Shown here: positions 18,698 through 27,169 of the stretch, in pieces
Position numbering within the stretch: position 1 is the stretch's first letter
Layout of the letters: each line of letters starts with the position of its first letter
Assembly (NCBI GenBank): GCA_017470095.1
Contig: JAFUFC010000010.1
Location: forward strand, 1 to 33,863
Origin: Clostridia bacterium
GTDB taxonomy: Bacteria; Bacillota; Clostridia; Christensenellales; Aristaeellaceae
DNA length: 33,863 nucleotides
Reading direction: 5' to 3'
The notes under the pieces: model-generated
What the model was told of the DNA's origin: nothing
Seen by the model: the letters and a program-made list of their open reading frames with translations, nothing else
The model's database searches: none
Made by a program: the position numbers and the translations under genes

Positions 18698-19429
18698 ATG
18701 ACGACACAAATTTCGCAGGCGGCCCCGCTGCTGAAGGTCAACGATATTCACGTGTACTATGGGGCGATCCACGCCATTAAGGGCATTTCCCTGGAGGTGC
18801 ACCAAGGAGAGATCGTCACCCTGATCGGCGCCAACGGCGCGGGCAAATCCACCACGCTGAACACCATTGCCGGGCTGCTTAAGCCCCGGCAGGGCGCCAT
18901 CGAAATGAACGGCGCGTCCATTCAAGGCACCGGCGCGTCCAAGATGGTCAGCAAAGGCCTGGCCCTATGCCCCGAAGGCCGCCGCATTTTCCAGCAGATG
19001 ACCGTGAAGGAAAACCTGGAAATGGGCGCGTACAGCCGCCCCAAGAGCGAAATCAATGCTTCGCTGGAGGAAATGTTCCAGCGCTTCCCCCGCCTGAAGG
19101 AGCGGGAAAAGCAGGTGGCAGGCACCCTGAGCGGCGGCGAACAGCAGATGCTGGCCATGGCCCGGGCCCTGATGAGCAAGCCCCGCCTGCTCATGCTGGA
19201 TGAGCCCTCGATGGGCCTGGCGCCCATCCTGGTGGAGCAGATTTTCTCCATCATTACTGAGCTCCATGGCTCCGGCGTCACTGTGCTGCTGGTGGAGCAG
19301 AACGCCCAAATGGCCCTGCAGGTGGCCGATCGGGCCTACGTGATGGAAACGGGCCTGATCACCATGCAGGGCCCGGCCAACGAACTGCTGCATAACGACG
19401 CGGTGCAGAAGGCCTACCTGGGGTCGTAA
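18698..19429 (+). CDS. livF: Branched-chain amino-acid ABC transporter, ATPase LivF
   Basis: 243 residues, typical LivF length. Walker A GANGAGKST at 44-52, LSGGEQQMLAMARALM signature, LLMLDEPSMGLAP Walker B and VEQNA switch are all intact. The short MTTQISQAAP lead precedes LLKVNDIHVYYGAIHAIKGI. It starts 2 bp after the livG stop with AAGAAGGAGG as its ribosome site. Last gene of the operon; a strong bidirectional terminator follows. Confidence 0.96.
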   Translation: MTTQISQAAPLLKVNDIHVYYGAIHAIKGISLEVHQGEIVTLIGANGAGKSTTLNTIAGLLKPRQGAIEMNGASIQGTGASKMVSKGLALCPEGRRIFQQMTVKENLEMGAYSRPKSEINASLEEMFQRFPRLKEREKQVAGTLSGGEQQMLAMARALMSKPRLLMLDEPSMGLAPILVEQIFSIITELHGSGVTVLLVEQNAQMALQVADRAYVMETGLITMQGPANELLHNDAVQKAYLGS

Positions 19430-19495
19430 GCGCGGCGGCATGCCGCTCTCCTGCCATTTCCCGACCGAGTGGCGACAATTTTTTCCACATTCTAA

Positions 19496-19528
19496 AAAGA
19501 CCATGCCGTTATTTCTGGCATGGTCTTT
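19496..19528. terminator. Bidirectional terminator between livF and the acyl-CoA ligase
   Basis: AAAGACCATGCC (19496-19507) is the exact inverse of GGCATGGTCTTT (19517-19528), with A residues upstream and T residues downstream, serving both converging genes. Confidence 0.88.
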
Positions 19529-19566
19529 GCTGTATATGGGTCTGGGGTGCGAAGGCAGGCTGCCGC

Positions 19567-21201
19567 TTATCCCCTGTTCTGCGCTTCCACCAGGCGCACG
19601 CCGCAGTATTGTTCCCGCAGCTTGGGCTTTTCGATTTTGCCGGTGGGGTTCCGGGGTACGTCGGCAAAGATGATTTTCCGGGGGCGTTTGTACCGGGGCA
19701 GATCCAGGCAGAAGTGGTTAATTTCCTCCTCGGTGCATGCCATGCCGGCCTTGATTTGGATGATGGCGGCGGCAATTTCGCCGAGCCGGGGATCGGGCAG
19801 GCCAATGACGGCCACATCGTGAATTTTGGGATGGGCGGCCAGGAAATCCTCGATCTGGACGGGGTAGAGGTTTTCGCCGCCGGTGATGATCACGTCCTTC
19901 TTCCGGTCCACCAGGAAGATGAAGCCGTCCTCATCCTGCTTGGCCATATCGCCGGTGTGGAGCCAGCCGTCCTTGAGCACTTCGGCGGTGGCCTTGGGGT
20001 CGTGATAATAGCACTTCATCACGCCGGGGCCCTTCACGCACAATTCGCCCACGTCCCCCGGCTGCACCTTTTCATCCTTTTCATTCACAATTTTGCATTT
20101 CCAGCCGAAGCCCGGCACGCCAATGGCGCCCACCTTGTGCACGTTTTCCATCCCCAGGTGCACGCAGCCGGGGCCGGTGGATTCGCTCAGGCCGTAGTTG
20201 GTGTCGTACTTGTGATGGGGAAAATATTGCAGCCAGTGCTTGATCAGGGACGGGGGCACCGGCTGGGCGCCGATGTGCATCAGCCGCCACTGGGACAATT
20301 GGTAATCTTCCAATTTCACGTCGCCCCGTTCGATGGCGGCCAGGATATCCTGGCACCAGGGCACCAGCAGCCACACGATGGTGCATTCTTCCCAGGAGAC
20401 CGCGTCCAGGATGGCCTTGGGGCTGTTGCCCTTCAAAATCACCGCTCGGCTGCCGGTGAACAGGCTGCCGAACCAGTGCATTTTCGCGCCGGTGTGATAC
20501 AAAGGCGGAATGCACAGGAACACGTCGCTGTGGGTGGTTTCATGGTGTATGGCTTCCATCCGGGCGGACTGCATCAGCGCCGCATGGTCCAGCAAAATGG
20601 CCTTGGGGAAGCCGGTGGTGCCGGAGGAATAGTAGATGGCGGCGTCGTCCGTGTCCTCGATGAGCACCTTGGGGGCGGAGGAGGAGCAATTGGCCACCGC
20701 TTCGTTGTAGCTTTCGGCAAAGCTGGGCCGGTTGTCCCCCACGAAGAACAGGATTTTTTCCCCGCTGATCTTGGGCACAATGTCCTCCACCCGGCCGATG
20801 AACTCCGGGCCGAAAAAGAGCACATCCGCATCCGCCAGGCGGAGGCAGTATTCAATTTCGTCCGCTGTGTAGCGGAAATTGAGGGGCACCGCGATGGCGC
20901 CGGTCTTGAGAATGCCAAAGTAAATGGGCAGCCATTCCAGGCAGTTCATCAGCAAAATGGCCACCTTCTGCCCTTTCCGGATGCCCCGGCGCAGCAGCAT
21001 GTTGGCCACCCGGTTGGCTTTTTCGTCAAACACGCTCCAGGTGATCTCCCGCCGGTAGGGCGCAGCGGCGGTGGGCTGGATGAGCTCATACTCCCGCCAG
21101 GTCACCTTGGGCGCTTCCGTCACTTCCGGATTGATCTCCACCAGGGCCACTTCTTCGCCGTAGAGCTTGCTGTTGCGTTCCAGCAGATCGGTAATGGGCA
21201 T
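19567..21201 (-). CDS. Class I AMP-dependent acyl-CoA synthetase
   Basis: 544 residues from ATG 21201 (MPITDLLERNSKLYGEEVAL), chosen because AAAGGA lies 10 nt before it; a longer in-frame reading would start in the promoter. ANL motifs: YYSSGTTGFPK at about 190-200, GLSESTGPG, WLHTGDMAKQDEDGF, DRKKDVIITGGENLYPVQIE at about 430 and PTGKIEKPKLRE with catalytic Lys near the C terminus. It should activate a carboxylic acid as an acyl-AMP and make the CoA thioester. The GGENLYPVQIE form resembles medium/long-chain or aryl acid ligases; the substrate is unknown. It converges on the liv operon and has its own promoter. No acyl-CoA dehydrogenase or thiolase is nearby. Confidence 0.92.
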   Translation of the reverse strand: MPITDLLERNSKLYGEEVALVEINPEVTEAPKVTWREYELIQPTAAAPYRREITWSVFDEKANRVANMLLRRGIRKGQKVAILLMNCLEWLPIYFGILKTGAIAVPLNFRYTADEIEYCLRLADADVLFFGPEFIGRVEDIVPKISGEKILFFVGDNRPSFAESYNEAVANCSSSAPKVLIEDTDDAAIYYSSGTTGFPKAILLDHAALMQSARMEAIHHETTHSDVFLCIPPLYHTGAKMHWFGSLFTGSRAVILKGNSPKAILDAVSWEECTIVWLLVPWCQDILAAIERGDVKLEDYQLSQWRLMHIGAQPVPPSLIKHWLQYFPHHKYDTNYGLSESTGPGCVHLGMENVHKVGAIGVPGFGWKCKIVNEKDEKVQPGDVGELCVKGPGVMKCYYHDPKATAEVLKDGWLHTGDMAKQDEDGFIFLVDRKKDVIITGGENLYPVQIEDFLAAHPKIHDVAVIGLPDPRLGEIAAAIIQIKAGMACTEEEINHFCLDLPRYKRPRKIIFADVPRNPTGKIEKPKLREQYCGVRLVEAQNRG

Positions 21202-21264
21202 TGCAGCGTCGTCCTTTCTGAATGGCGGAAGGGTCCGCACTTTATTGCTTTTATGCACTAAAGA

Positions 21265-21293
21265 ATCATACACCATTTATGAAAGATTGTCAA
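21265..21293 (-). promoter_or_regulatory. Promoter of the class I acyl-CoA synthetase
   Basis: On the minus strand TTGACA (21288-21293), 17 bp, TATGAT (21265-21270). Confidence 0.82.
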
Positions 21294-21320
21294 GGGCTTT
21301 GTTTGCGCGGATTCAAAATG

Positions 21321-21353
21321 AAAAAAACTGCGCAGCCCCGTGGCGTGCGCAGT
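21321..21353 (-). terminator. Terminator of purA
   Basis: ACTGCGCA and TGCGCAGT (21327-21334 and 21346-21353) form a hairpin. Read on the minus strand it is followed by seven T residues (21321-21327 on the plus strand are A). Confidence 0.85.
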
Positions 21354-21379
21354 GAAAAAGATTTTCAGTTTGCAGGAGA

Positions 21380-21404
21380 CGGGCGGAGGATATCCGCCCC
21401 TACG
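21380..21404 (-). repeat. GGGGCGGATAT element, half-copy 3
   Basis: On the minus strand it reads CGTAGGGGCGGATATCC then TCCGCCCG, matching the left half of 3522-3626. It lies between the purA stop and its terminator, so it is transcribed in the purA 3' tail. Confidence 0.65.
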
Positions 21405-21473
21405 ATCATTTTTTCCTGATCATTTGGGAGTGATTGCTTGCTTTTCACGGTTCCCCCCGCCTGTCAGCATCCT

Positions 21474-22748
21474 TTACCTGTAAATAATCTCTTCCCGCTT
21501 GGGGCCGTTGGACAGCATGGTGAGCGGGCAATCGATCTGCTTTTCGATGAATTCCACGTACTGGCGGCATTTTTCAGGCAGGTCCTCATACTTGGTGATA
21601 CCGCGAATATCCTGCTTCCAGCCGGGCAGGGTGACATACACCGGCTTGGCCTTTTCCACCAGGGGGGTGACGGGGAAGTTGGTCACTTCCTGGCCGTCGA
21701 TCTCATAGGCCACGCAGACCTTGATTTCGTCCAGGTAGCCCAGCACATCCAGGTTGGTCATTACGCAGTCGGTGGCGCCCTGCATCATGCAGCCATAGCG
21801 GGTGGCCACCGCGTCGAACCAGCCCACTCGCCGGGGACGGCCGGTCTTGGCGCCGTACTCGCCCGCGTCGCCGCCGCGTTTGCGCAGCTCTTCCGCTTCT
21901 TCGCCGAACAATTCCGTGGTGAAGGGGCCAGCGCCCACACAGGAGGAATAGGCCTTCGTCACGGCAATTACCTGTTCAAAGGCCGTGGGCGGCAACCCCG
22001 CGCCCACCATGCCAAAGCCCGCCAGGGGCGAAGAGGAGGTGGTGAAGGGGAAGATGCCGTGGTCCGGGTCCCGCAGGGTGCCCAGCTGGCCCTCCAGCAG
22101 GATCTTTTTGCCGTCCTTCACGGCCTTATGCAGGTACTGAGCCACATCGCAGATCATGGGCTTGATCTGCTGGGCCAGGGCGTAATATTTTTCGGTCAGG
22201 ATATCGACGTCCAGCAGGGGCTTGTGGTACAGGTTTTCCAGCATGGCGTTTTTGAGCCGGGCGGCGTTTTCCAGCCGGGCGTGGAGGATTTCCTTGTCCA
22301 GCATCTGGCACAGCTGCACGCCGATCTTCATGTATTTGTCGCCATAGAAGGGGGCGATGCCGGATTTGGTGGAACCAAAGGACGCTTTGCCCAGCCTTTC
22401 TTCCTCGTAGCAGTCAAAGGCCACGTGGTATTCCATCAGCACCTGCACCCGGTCGGAAATCAGCAGGCGCGGCATGGGCAAGCCCCGGTCGGTGATGGTT
22501 TTCAATTCGTTCAGCAGCGCTTCAATATCCAGCGCCACGCCGGGGCCGATCACATTCACCACATGCTTGTGGCACACCCCGGAGGGCAGCAGGTGCAGGG
22601 CAAATTTGCCGTATTCATTGATGATGGTATGCCCCGCGTTGGCCCCGCCCTGGAAGCGAACCACGATGTCGCTGTCCTGGGCCAGCATGTCGGTAATTTT
22701 TCCCTTGCCTTCATCGCCCCAATTGGCGCCCACAATTGCACGTACCAC
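21474..22748 (-). CDS. purA: Adenylosuccinate synthetase
   Basis: 424 residues, normal length. It joins IMP and aspartate using GTP, the first step from IMP to AMP. GANWGDEGKGKITD at about 6-19 holds the GTP P-loop and catalytic Asp; GGANAGHTI carries the catalytic His. The start is GTG at 22748 (VVRAIVGANWGDEG), preferred because AAAGGAGGA lies right before it and it matches the family N terminus. A palindromic repeat sits just upstream of the ribosome site. It lies downstream of dapL on the same strand, 204 bp away; I saw no convincing promoter in the gap. Confidence 0.97.
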   Translation of the reverse strand: MVRAIVGANWGDEGKGKITDMLAQDSDIVVRFQGGANAGHTIINEYGKFALHLLPSGVCHKHVVNVIGPGVALDIEALLNELKTITDRGLPMPRLLISDRVQVLMEYHVAFDCYEEERLGKASFGSTKSGIAPFYGDKYMKIGVQLCQMLDKEILHARLENAARLKNAMLENLYHKPLLDVDILTEKYYALAQQIKPMICDVAQYLHKAVKDGKKILLEGQLGTLRDPDHGIFPFTTSSSPLAGFGMVGAGLPPTAFEQVIAVTKAYSSCVGAGPFTTELFGEEAEELRKRGGDAGEYGAKTGRPRRVGWFDAVATRYGCMMQGATDCVMTNLDVLGYLDEIKVCVAYEIDGQEVTNFPVTPLVEKAKPVYVTLPGWKQDIRGITKYEDLPEKCRQYVEFIEKQIDCPLTMLSNGPKREEIIYR

Positions 22749-22772
22749 GGTAAAAATCCTCCTTTGTTTTAT

Positions 22773-22812
22773 GCGGGAGAACTGCTTTTGTGTCACAAGC
22801 GGTTTCCCCCGC
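22773..22812 (+). repeat. GGGGGAAACC-family palindrome, copy 4
   Basis: GCGGGAGAACTGCTTTTG (22773-22790) against CAAGCGGTTTCCCCCGC (22796-22812), followed by GCCCCTTCC. It lies in the purA 5' leader, a few bases upstream of the ribosome site. Confidence 0.75.
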
Positions 22813-22816
22813 GCCC

Positions 22817-22895
22817 CTTCCGAAAACCGCTTCGGAAGAAGAAGCGTTGATGCTTTCTTACAACCCTTCCAATCGTTCCAACCGTTCCAATCGTT
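22817..22895 (+). repeat. Two short hairpins and a 9-bp tandem repeat
   Basis: CTTCCGAA/TTCGGAAG (22817-22838) and AAGAAGC/GCTTTCTT (22839-22859) directly follow the palindrome at 22773. Then come three 9-bp units, CCAATCGTT, CCAACCGTT, CCAATCGTT (22869-22895). These fill the dapL-purA gap. Confidence 0.65.
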
Positions 22896-22952
22896 TCGCG
22901 CTGCTTTGGGCGGGCCTTAATCCATCCCCGCGTTTTTTAGCGTTGTTTGGTT

Positions 22953-24161
22953 TTACAGCACGTCCACGATTTTTTGTACCGCCGCCTGGGTTTTTTCCAG
23001 GGTGTTGAAGGCGGTCAGGCGGAAATAGCCTTCGCCGCAGGGGCCAAAGCCTTCCCCGGGGGTGCCCACCACGTGGGCCTTGCGCAGCAGCAGGTCGAAG
23101 AAATCCCAGCTCTTCATTTCATTTGGCGTTTTCATCCACACATAGGGGGAATGAACGCCGCCAAACACCTGCACGCCGGCCTTTTGCAGCCCTTCCCGGA
23201 TGACCTGGGCGTTTTTGCGGTAGTAGTTGATGCTTTCCATGATCTGCTTCTGGCCGTCCTCCGTATAAATGGCGGCGGCAGCCCGCTGGACAGGGTAGGA
23301 CACGCCGTTGAACTTGGTGGCTTGGCGGCGGCCCCACATCTTATTGAAATGGCCGCCCTGGTAGCTCAGCTCCCGGGGCACGATGGTGTAGGCGCAGCGG
23401 GTGCCGGTGAAACCGGCGGTTTTGGAAAAGGAGCAGCATTCGATGGCGCACCGCTTGGCCCCGGGCACCTCGTAGATGCTGCGGGGGATGTTCTCATCGC
23501 TGATAAACGCCTTGTATGCCGCGTCGTAAATGATCAGGGCGTCGTTTGCAAGGGCGTAATCCACAAACGCCTGCAATTGCGCCTTGGTCAGCACCGTGCC
23601 GGTGGGATTGTTGGGGTAGCACAGGTAAATCACGTCGGCCTTTTCCTGCGGCAGCGGCGGCACAAAGCCGTTTTCGGCGTTGGTGGGCAGGTAGATGAGA
23701 TGGGTCCATTTGCCGTTTACGTAATCTCCCAGCCGGCCGGCCATGGCGTTGGAATCCACATACACGGGATACACAGGGTCCGTGACGGCGATGCGGGCGT
23801 CGGCGGCGAACAGCTCCTGCAAGTTGCCCACGTCGGATTTGGCCCCGTCGGAGATGAACACCTCGTCCCGGCCGATCTTGACGCCCCGGGGCGCGTAATC
23901 CCCGGCAATGATGGCGTCAATCAGGAAATCATAGCCAAAATCCGGGCCGTAGCCGTGGAAGCCCTCGAAGGTGCCCATTTCGTCGGCGGCCTGCTTCAGC
24001 GCGTCCACCGCCGCGGGGCACAGGGGCCGCGTCACATCGCCAATGCCCAGGCGCAACAGCTCAACCCCGGGGTTTTCCGCCTGGTAATCCTTCACCCGCC
24101 GGGCCACCTCAGCGAACAAATAACCGGCCGGCATGGCCGCCAAATGCGTGTTGATGTTCAT
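22953..24161 (-). CDS. dapL: LL-diaminopimelate aminotransferase
   Basis: 402 residues, right for DapL. It converts tetrahydrodipicolinate directly to LL-DAP using glutamate, a shortcut in lysine and cell-wall DAP synthesis. Class I aminotransferase features: N-terminal INTHLAAMPAGYLFAEVARRV, LRLGIGDVTRPLCPA, the YPNNPTGTVL loop, IYDAAYKAF, and PLP Lys at about 245 in CSFSKTAGFTGTRCAYT. The TFEGFHGYGPDFGYDFL segment fits the DapL family. ATG 24161 follows GGAGGC. It is in series with dapF upstream, whose product acts next in the pathway. Confidence 0.96.
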   Translation of the reverse strand: MNINTHLAAMPAGYLFAEVARRVKDYQAENPGVELLRLGIGDVTRPLCPAAVDALKQAADEMGTFEGFHGYGPDFGYDFLIDAIIAGDYAPRGVKIGRDEVFISDGAKSDVGNLQELFAADARIAVTDPVYPVYVDSNAMAGRLGDYVNGKWTHLIYLPTNAENGFVPPLPQEKADVIYLCYPNNPTGTVLTKAQLQAFVDYALANDALIIYDAAYKAFISDENIPRSIYEVPGAKRCAIECCSFSKTAGFTGTRCAYTIVPRELSYQGGHFNKMWGRRQATKFNGVSYPVQRAAAAIYTEDGQKQIMESINYYRKNAQVIREGLQKAGVQVFGGVHSPYVWMKTPNEMKSWDFFDLLLRKAHVVGTPGEGFGPCGEGYFRLTAFNTLEKTQAAVQKIVDVL

Positions 24162-24331
24162 CGGATGCCTCCATCAAATCCGTTAGGTCGTAGAATCCAT
24201 TATGCGTAATTCGCCGGATGCGTTGAAGGGCGGCCAGCCCTTTGACCTCAATTCGCAGGGTCTGGGCGCCGGCCTGAGGAGAAAATTTTTGGAGGACAGC
24301 TTGCCGCCCGAAGAAAATTTTTATTCCTTTC

Positions 24332-24408
24332 AAATTTTCCGGCCGTGAACCGCAGGTTCACAGGAAAATTTGCAATCCCATGAAATGAAATTGATTTCAT
24401 TTCATGGG
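24332..24408. repeat. Two adjacent palindromes between dapF and dapL
   Basis: AAATTTTCC..GTGAACC (24332-24351) folds with GGTTCAC..GGAAAATTT (24355-24371). CCCATGAAATGAAAT (24377-24391) is the exact inverse of ATTTCATTTCATGGG (24394-24408). The second ends 2 bp from the dapF stop. Neither is followed by a clean T tract on the minus strand. The rest of the 248-bp gap holds AGAAAATTTTT twice and nothing else I recognise. Confidence 0.75.
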
Positions 24409-24409
24409 C

Positions 24410-25246
24410 TCAGTCCCCCAGCCATTCCCCATCGTACACGAACGCCGCGGGGCCGGACTGGTAAACATGGTTATCCTCGGCGCTCCACTGCAATTGCAGG
24501 TTGCCGCCGGATAATTTCATCTGCACGGTGCGGTCGCTCAAGCCTGCCAGCACCGCCGCCACCAGCGCCGCGCAGGCGCCGGTGCCGCAGGCCAGGGTTT
24601 CGCCCGCGCCCCGCTCCCACACGCGCATCTGCAAAATGCCCCGGTCAATCACCCGAACGAATTCCACATTGGTGCGCCGGGGGAACAGGGGATGGTGCTC
24701 GATCATGGGCCCGATGGTGGGCAGATCGATCACTTCCGGGTCCCGCACGAACAGGACGGCGTGGGGGTTGCCCATATTGACACAGGTGATGAACAGCGTC
24801 TGCCCCATGATTTGCAGCCGGTGGCGCAGCACCATTTCACCGGGCAGATCCACAGGGATCAGCTTGGGGTTCAATTCCGGAGTGCCCATATCGGCCCTCA
24901 CCCGGGCCACCTGGCCGTCCTCCACCGTAAGCCACAACTGCTTCAAGCCGCTCTTGGTGGCGATGGTCAATTCGGTTTTCTTGGTCAATCCCCGCTCATA
25001 GACGTATTTGCCCACGCACCGGATGCCGTTGCCGCACATATCGCCTTCACTGCCGTCGGCATTAAAAATCCGCATGCCGAAATCTGCCGTATCGCTGGGC
25101 TCGATCAAAATTAACCCATCGCTGCCTACGCCGTAGTGAGGCTTGCTCATGACGATGGCCATGCGCTCCGGATCCCGCACGATCTCTTCAAAACAGTTGA
25201 TGTAAATATAATCGTTGCCGATGCCATGCATCTTGGTAAACCGCAT
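24410..25246 (-). CDS. dapF: Diaminopimelate epimerase
   Basis: 278 residues. It interconverts LL-DAP and meso-DAP without a cofactor using two cysteines, both present: Cys71 in GDMCGNGIRC and Cys at about 222 in ETLACGTGACAAL. The opening MRFTKMHGIGNDYIYIN and FNADGSEGDM are family motifs. ATG 25246 follows GGGAGG. It lies 49 bp after argS and upstream of dapL, so argS-dapF-dapL probably share transcription. meso-DAP feeds lysine and peptidoglycan. Confidence 0.97.
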   Translation of the reverse strand: MRFTKMHGIGNDYIYINCFEEIVRDPERMAIVMSKPHYGVGSDGLILIEPSDTADFGMRIFNADGSEGDMCGNGIRCVGKYVYERGLTKKTELTIATKSGLKQLWLTVEDGQVARVRADMGTPELNPKLIPVDLPGEMVLRHRLQIMGQTLFITCVNMGNPHAVLFVRDPEVIDLPTIGPMIEHHPLFPRRTNVEFVRVIDRGILQMRVWERGAGETLACGTGACAALVAAVLAGLSDRTVQMKLSGGNLQLQWSAEDNHVYQSGPAAFVYDGEWLGD

Positions 25247-25295
25247 CGCTGCCGCCTCCCTTCCCTTGCTTCCTATGTTGCGCAGCGCAAAAAGG

Positions 25296-27008
25296 TTACA
25301 TGCGCTCCGGCGCGTTCACGCCGATCAGGTACAGCCCCGTTTTGATCACCTGGGCTGTGGCCCGGGTCAGCTGGATGCGGGCCGCGGTGGATGCCGCATC
25401 GTCGTCCAGGATGCGGTGTTCGTAGTAGAATTTGTTGTAGGATTTGGCAATTTCCGTGGTGGCCCGGGTGACGATGGAGGGCTCATTGCGCAGAGCCGCT
25501 TCAGCCACCGCTTCGGGGAAGCGGGACAGGAGGCGGAGCAGCGCCTGGGCCTCGTCGTCGGTCAGCGCGGCGTAATCGGGCCCGGGCAGGTTTTCCGGCG
25601 CTTTGCGCAAAACGGAGCAGCACCTGGCGTGGGTGTACTGCACGTAGGGGCCCGTTTCGCCGTCAAAATTCAGCGCCCGATCCCACCAGAAATCGATATC
25701 CTTGATTCGGTTGTTTTGCAGAGTGGCGTACACCACCGCGCCCACGCCCACTTGCCGGGCCACTTCTTCCTTGTTTTCCAGGTTGGGGGATTTTTCGTTG
25801 ATGATATCCAGCGCCTTCTGCTGGGCCCGGGCCAGCAATTCGTCCAGCAGCACCACATGACCCTTCCGGGTGGCCATGGCCTGGCCCTCATAGGATACCA
25901 TGCCGAAGGCCACGTGCTTGCATTCGTCTTTGGCCCAGTCATAGCCCATCAGCTCCAGCACCTTGAACAGCTGCTTGAAATGCAGATCCTGCTGGTAGGC
26001 CACGATGTACAGGCTCTGGTCGAAATGATAGGTTTCCTTGCGGTAGATGGCGGCGGCGATATCCCGGGTGTGGTACAGGGTGGTGCCGTCGGATTTCAGG
26101 ATCAGGCAGGGGGGCATGCCGTAGTCCTCCAAATCCACGATTCGGGCCCCGTCGGATTCCCGGAGCAGGCCCTTTTCTTCCAGTTCCTTTACCACCCGGT
26201 CCGTCTTGTCGGCATAGAAGCTCTCCCCGGCGTAGCTGTCAAAATGCACGTCCAGGATGTCGTACACCTTCATGGCGTCCTTGAGGGTCACATCCTTGAA
26301 CCACTGGAAAATTTCCAGCGCTTCTTCGTCGCCGTCTTCGATTTTTTTGAACCAGGCCCGGCCCTCGTCCTCCAGGGCGGGGTTCTTTTCGGCTTCCTCG
26401 TTAAAGCGGACGTACAGTTTGGTCATTTCGTCCACGCCGCCTTTTTCCACGGTTTCCTTATCGCCCCATTTTTTGTAGGCGCAGACCATTTTGCCAAACT
26501 GGGTGCCCCAATCGCCCAGATGGTTGATGGACACCGTTTTCCACCCCTGGAAATCGTAAATGCGCTTGAGCGAATTGCCGATCACGGTGGTGGATAAGTG
26601 GCCCAGGTGGAACCGCTTGGCGATGTTGATGGAGGAATAGTCCATGCACACGGTTTTGCCCTTGCCATCCTCGCTGCCGCCCCATTTTTCCGGCGCGGCC
26701 ATGATGGCGGAAAGCAGCTCCTTGGCGAAATTCTCCCGGTTAAAGAAGAAATTCAGATAGCCGCCCACGCATTCCACCCGGGCAATTTCCGGATGCGCGT
26801 CCGCCGCGGCCAATTTCTGCGCGATCATGGGCGGGCCCATGCGCAGGGCCTTGCTCAACTTAAAGCAGGGAAAGGCATAATCGCCCAGAGCGGGGTCCGG
26901 CGGCACCTCCAGCAGGGTGGCCAAATCCTCCGGCAGCTCCTGGGCCTGGGGGAACGCGGCACGGACCATTTCCCCGGTCAGATCGGCAATGCGCTGTTTC
27001 ATATCCAT
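25296..27008 (-). CDS. argS: Arginyl-tRNA synthetase
   Basis: 570 residues, class I synthetase charging tRNA-Arg. The HIGH-type motif is FHLGHLSTT at 133-141, and a KMSKS-like MATRKG loop follows GMVSYEGQA. The N-terminal additional domain (PPDPALGDYAFPCFKLSK) and the C-terminal DALR anticodon domain (QLTRATAQVIKTGLYLIGVNAPERM) are both intact. ATG 27008 (MDMKQRIADL) follows AGGAGGA at 11 nt; ATG 27002 is a second option. No T-box is seen upstream, although one occurs elsewhere in the window. Confidence 0.97.
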   Translation of the reverse strand: MDMKQRIADLTGEMVRAAFPQAQELPEDLATLLEVPPDPALGDYAFPCFKLSKALRMGPPMIAQKLAAADAHPEIARVECVGGYLNFFFNRENFAKELLSAIMAAPEKWGGSEDGKGKTVCMDYSSINIAKRFHLGHLSTTVIGNSLKRIYDFQGWKTVSINHLGDWGTQFGKMVCAYKKWGDKETVEKGGVDEMTKLYVRFNEEAEKNPALEDEGRAWFKKIEDGDEEALEIFQWFKDVTLKDAMKVYDILDVHFDSYAGESFYADKTDRVVKELEEKGLLRESDGARIVDLEDYGMPPCLILKSDGTTLYHTRDIAAAIYRKETYHFDQSLYIVAYQQDLHFKQLFKVLELMGYDWAKDECKHVAFGMVSYEGQAMATRKGHVVLLDELLARAQQKALDIINEKSPNLENKEEVARQVGVGAVVYATLQNNRIKDIDFWWDRALNFDGETGPYVQYTHARCCSVLRKAPENLPGPDYAALTDDEAQALLRLLSRFPEAVAEAALRNEPSIVTRATTEIAKSYNKFYYEHRILDDDAASTAARIQLTRATAQVIKTGLYLIGVNAPERM

Positions 27009-27050
27009 AAAAAGCGAGTCCTCCTGAAATCCAAAATAGCAATACACTTT

Positions 27051-27079
27051 ATAATACCATAATTGGCAATAATTCGCAA
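27051..27079 (-). promoter_or_regulatory. Likely promoter of argS-dapF-dapL
   Basis: On the minus strand TTGCGA (27074-27079), 17 bp, TATTAT (27051-27056), 43 bp before the argS start. Confidence 0.55.
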
Positions 27080-27169
27080 CGCGCAGGCCCGCCAAATTTC
27101 AAATTTCCTTTTTTGTTATTCTGTGATATACTGAGAAAAAACAATCGTTTTTGAAGGAGGCATACCCTG

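Noticed and set aside
19202-21276. Longer N terminus for the class I acyl-CoA synthetase (start at 21276)
   Set aside because: That start lies upstream of the -10 box (21265-21270), and the added 25 residues do not resemble the family. ATG 21201 has a ribosome site.
22947-24209. Long plus-strand frame over dapL, and similar frames over purA (21438-22850), argS (25215-26597) and the ligase (19609-21261)
   Set aside because: All are shadows of well-identified minus-strand genes.
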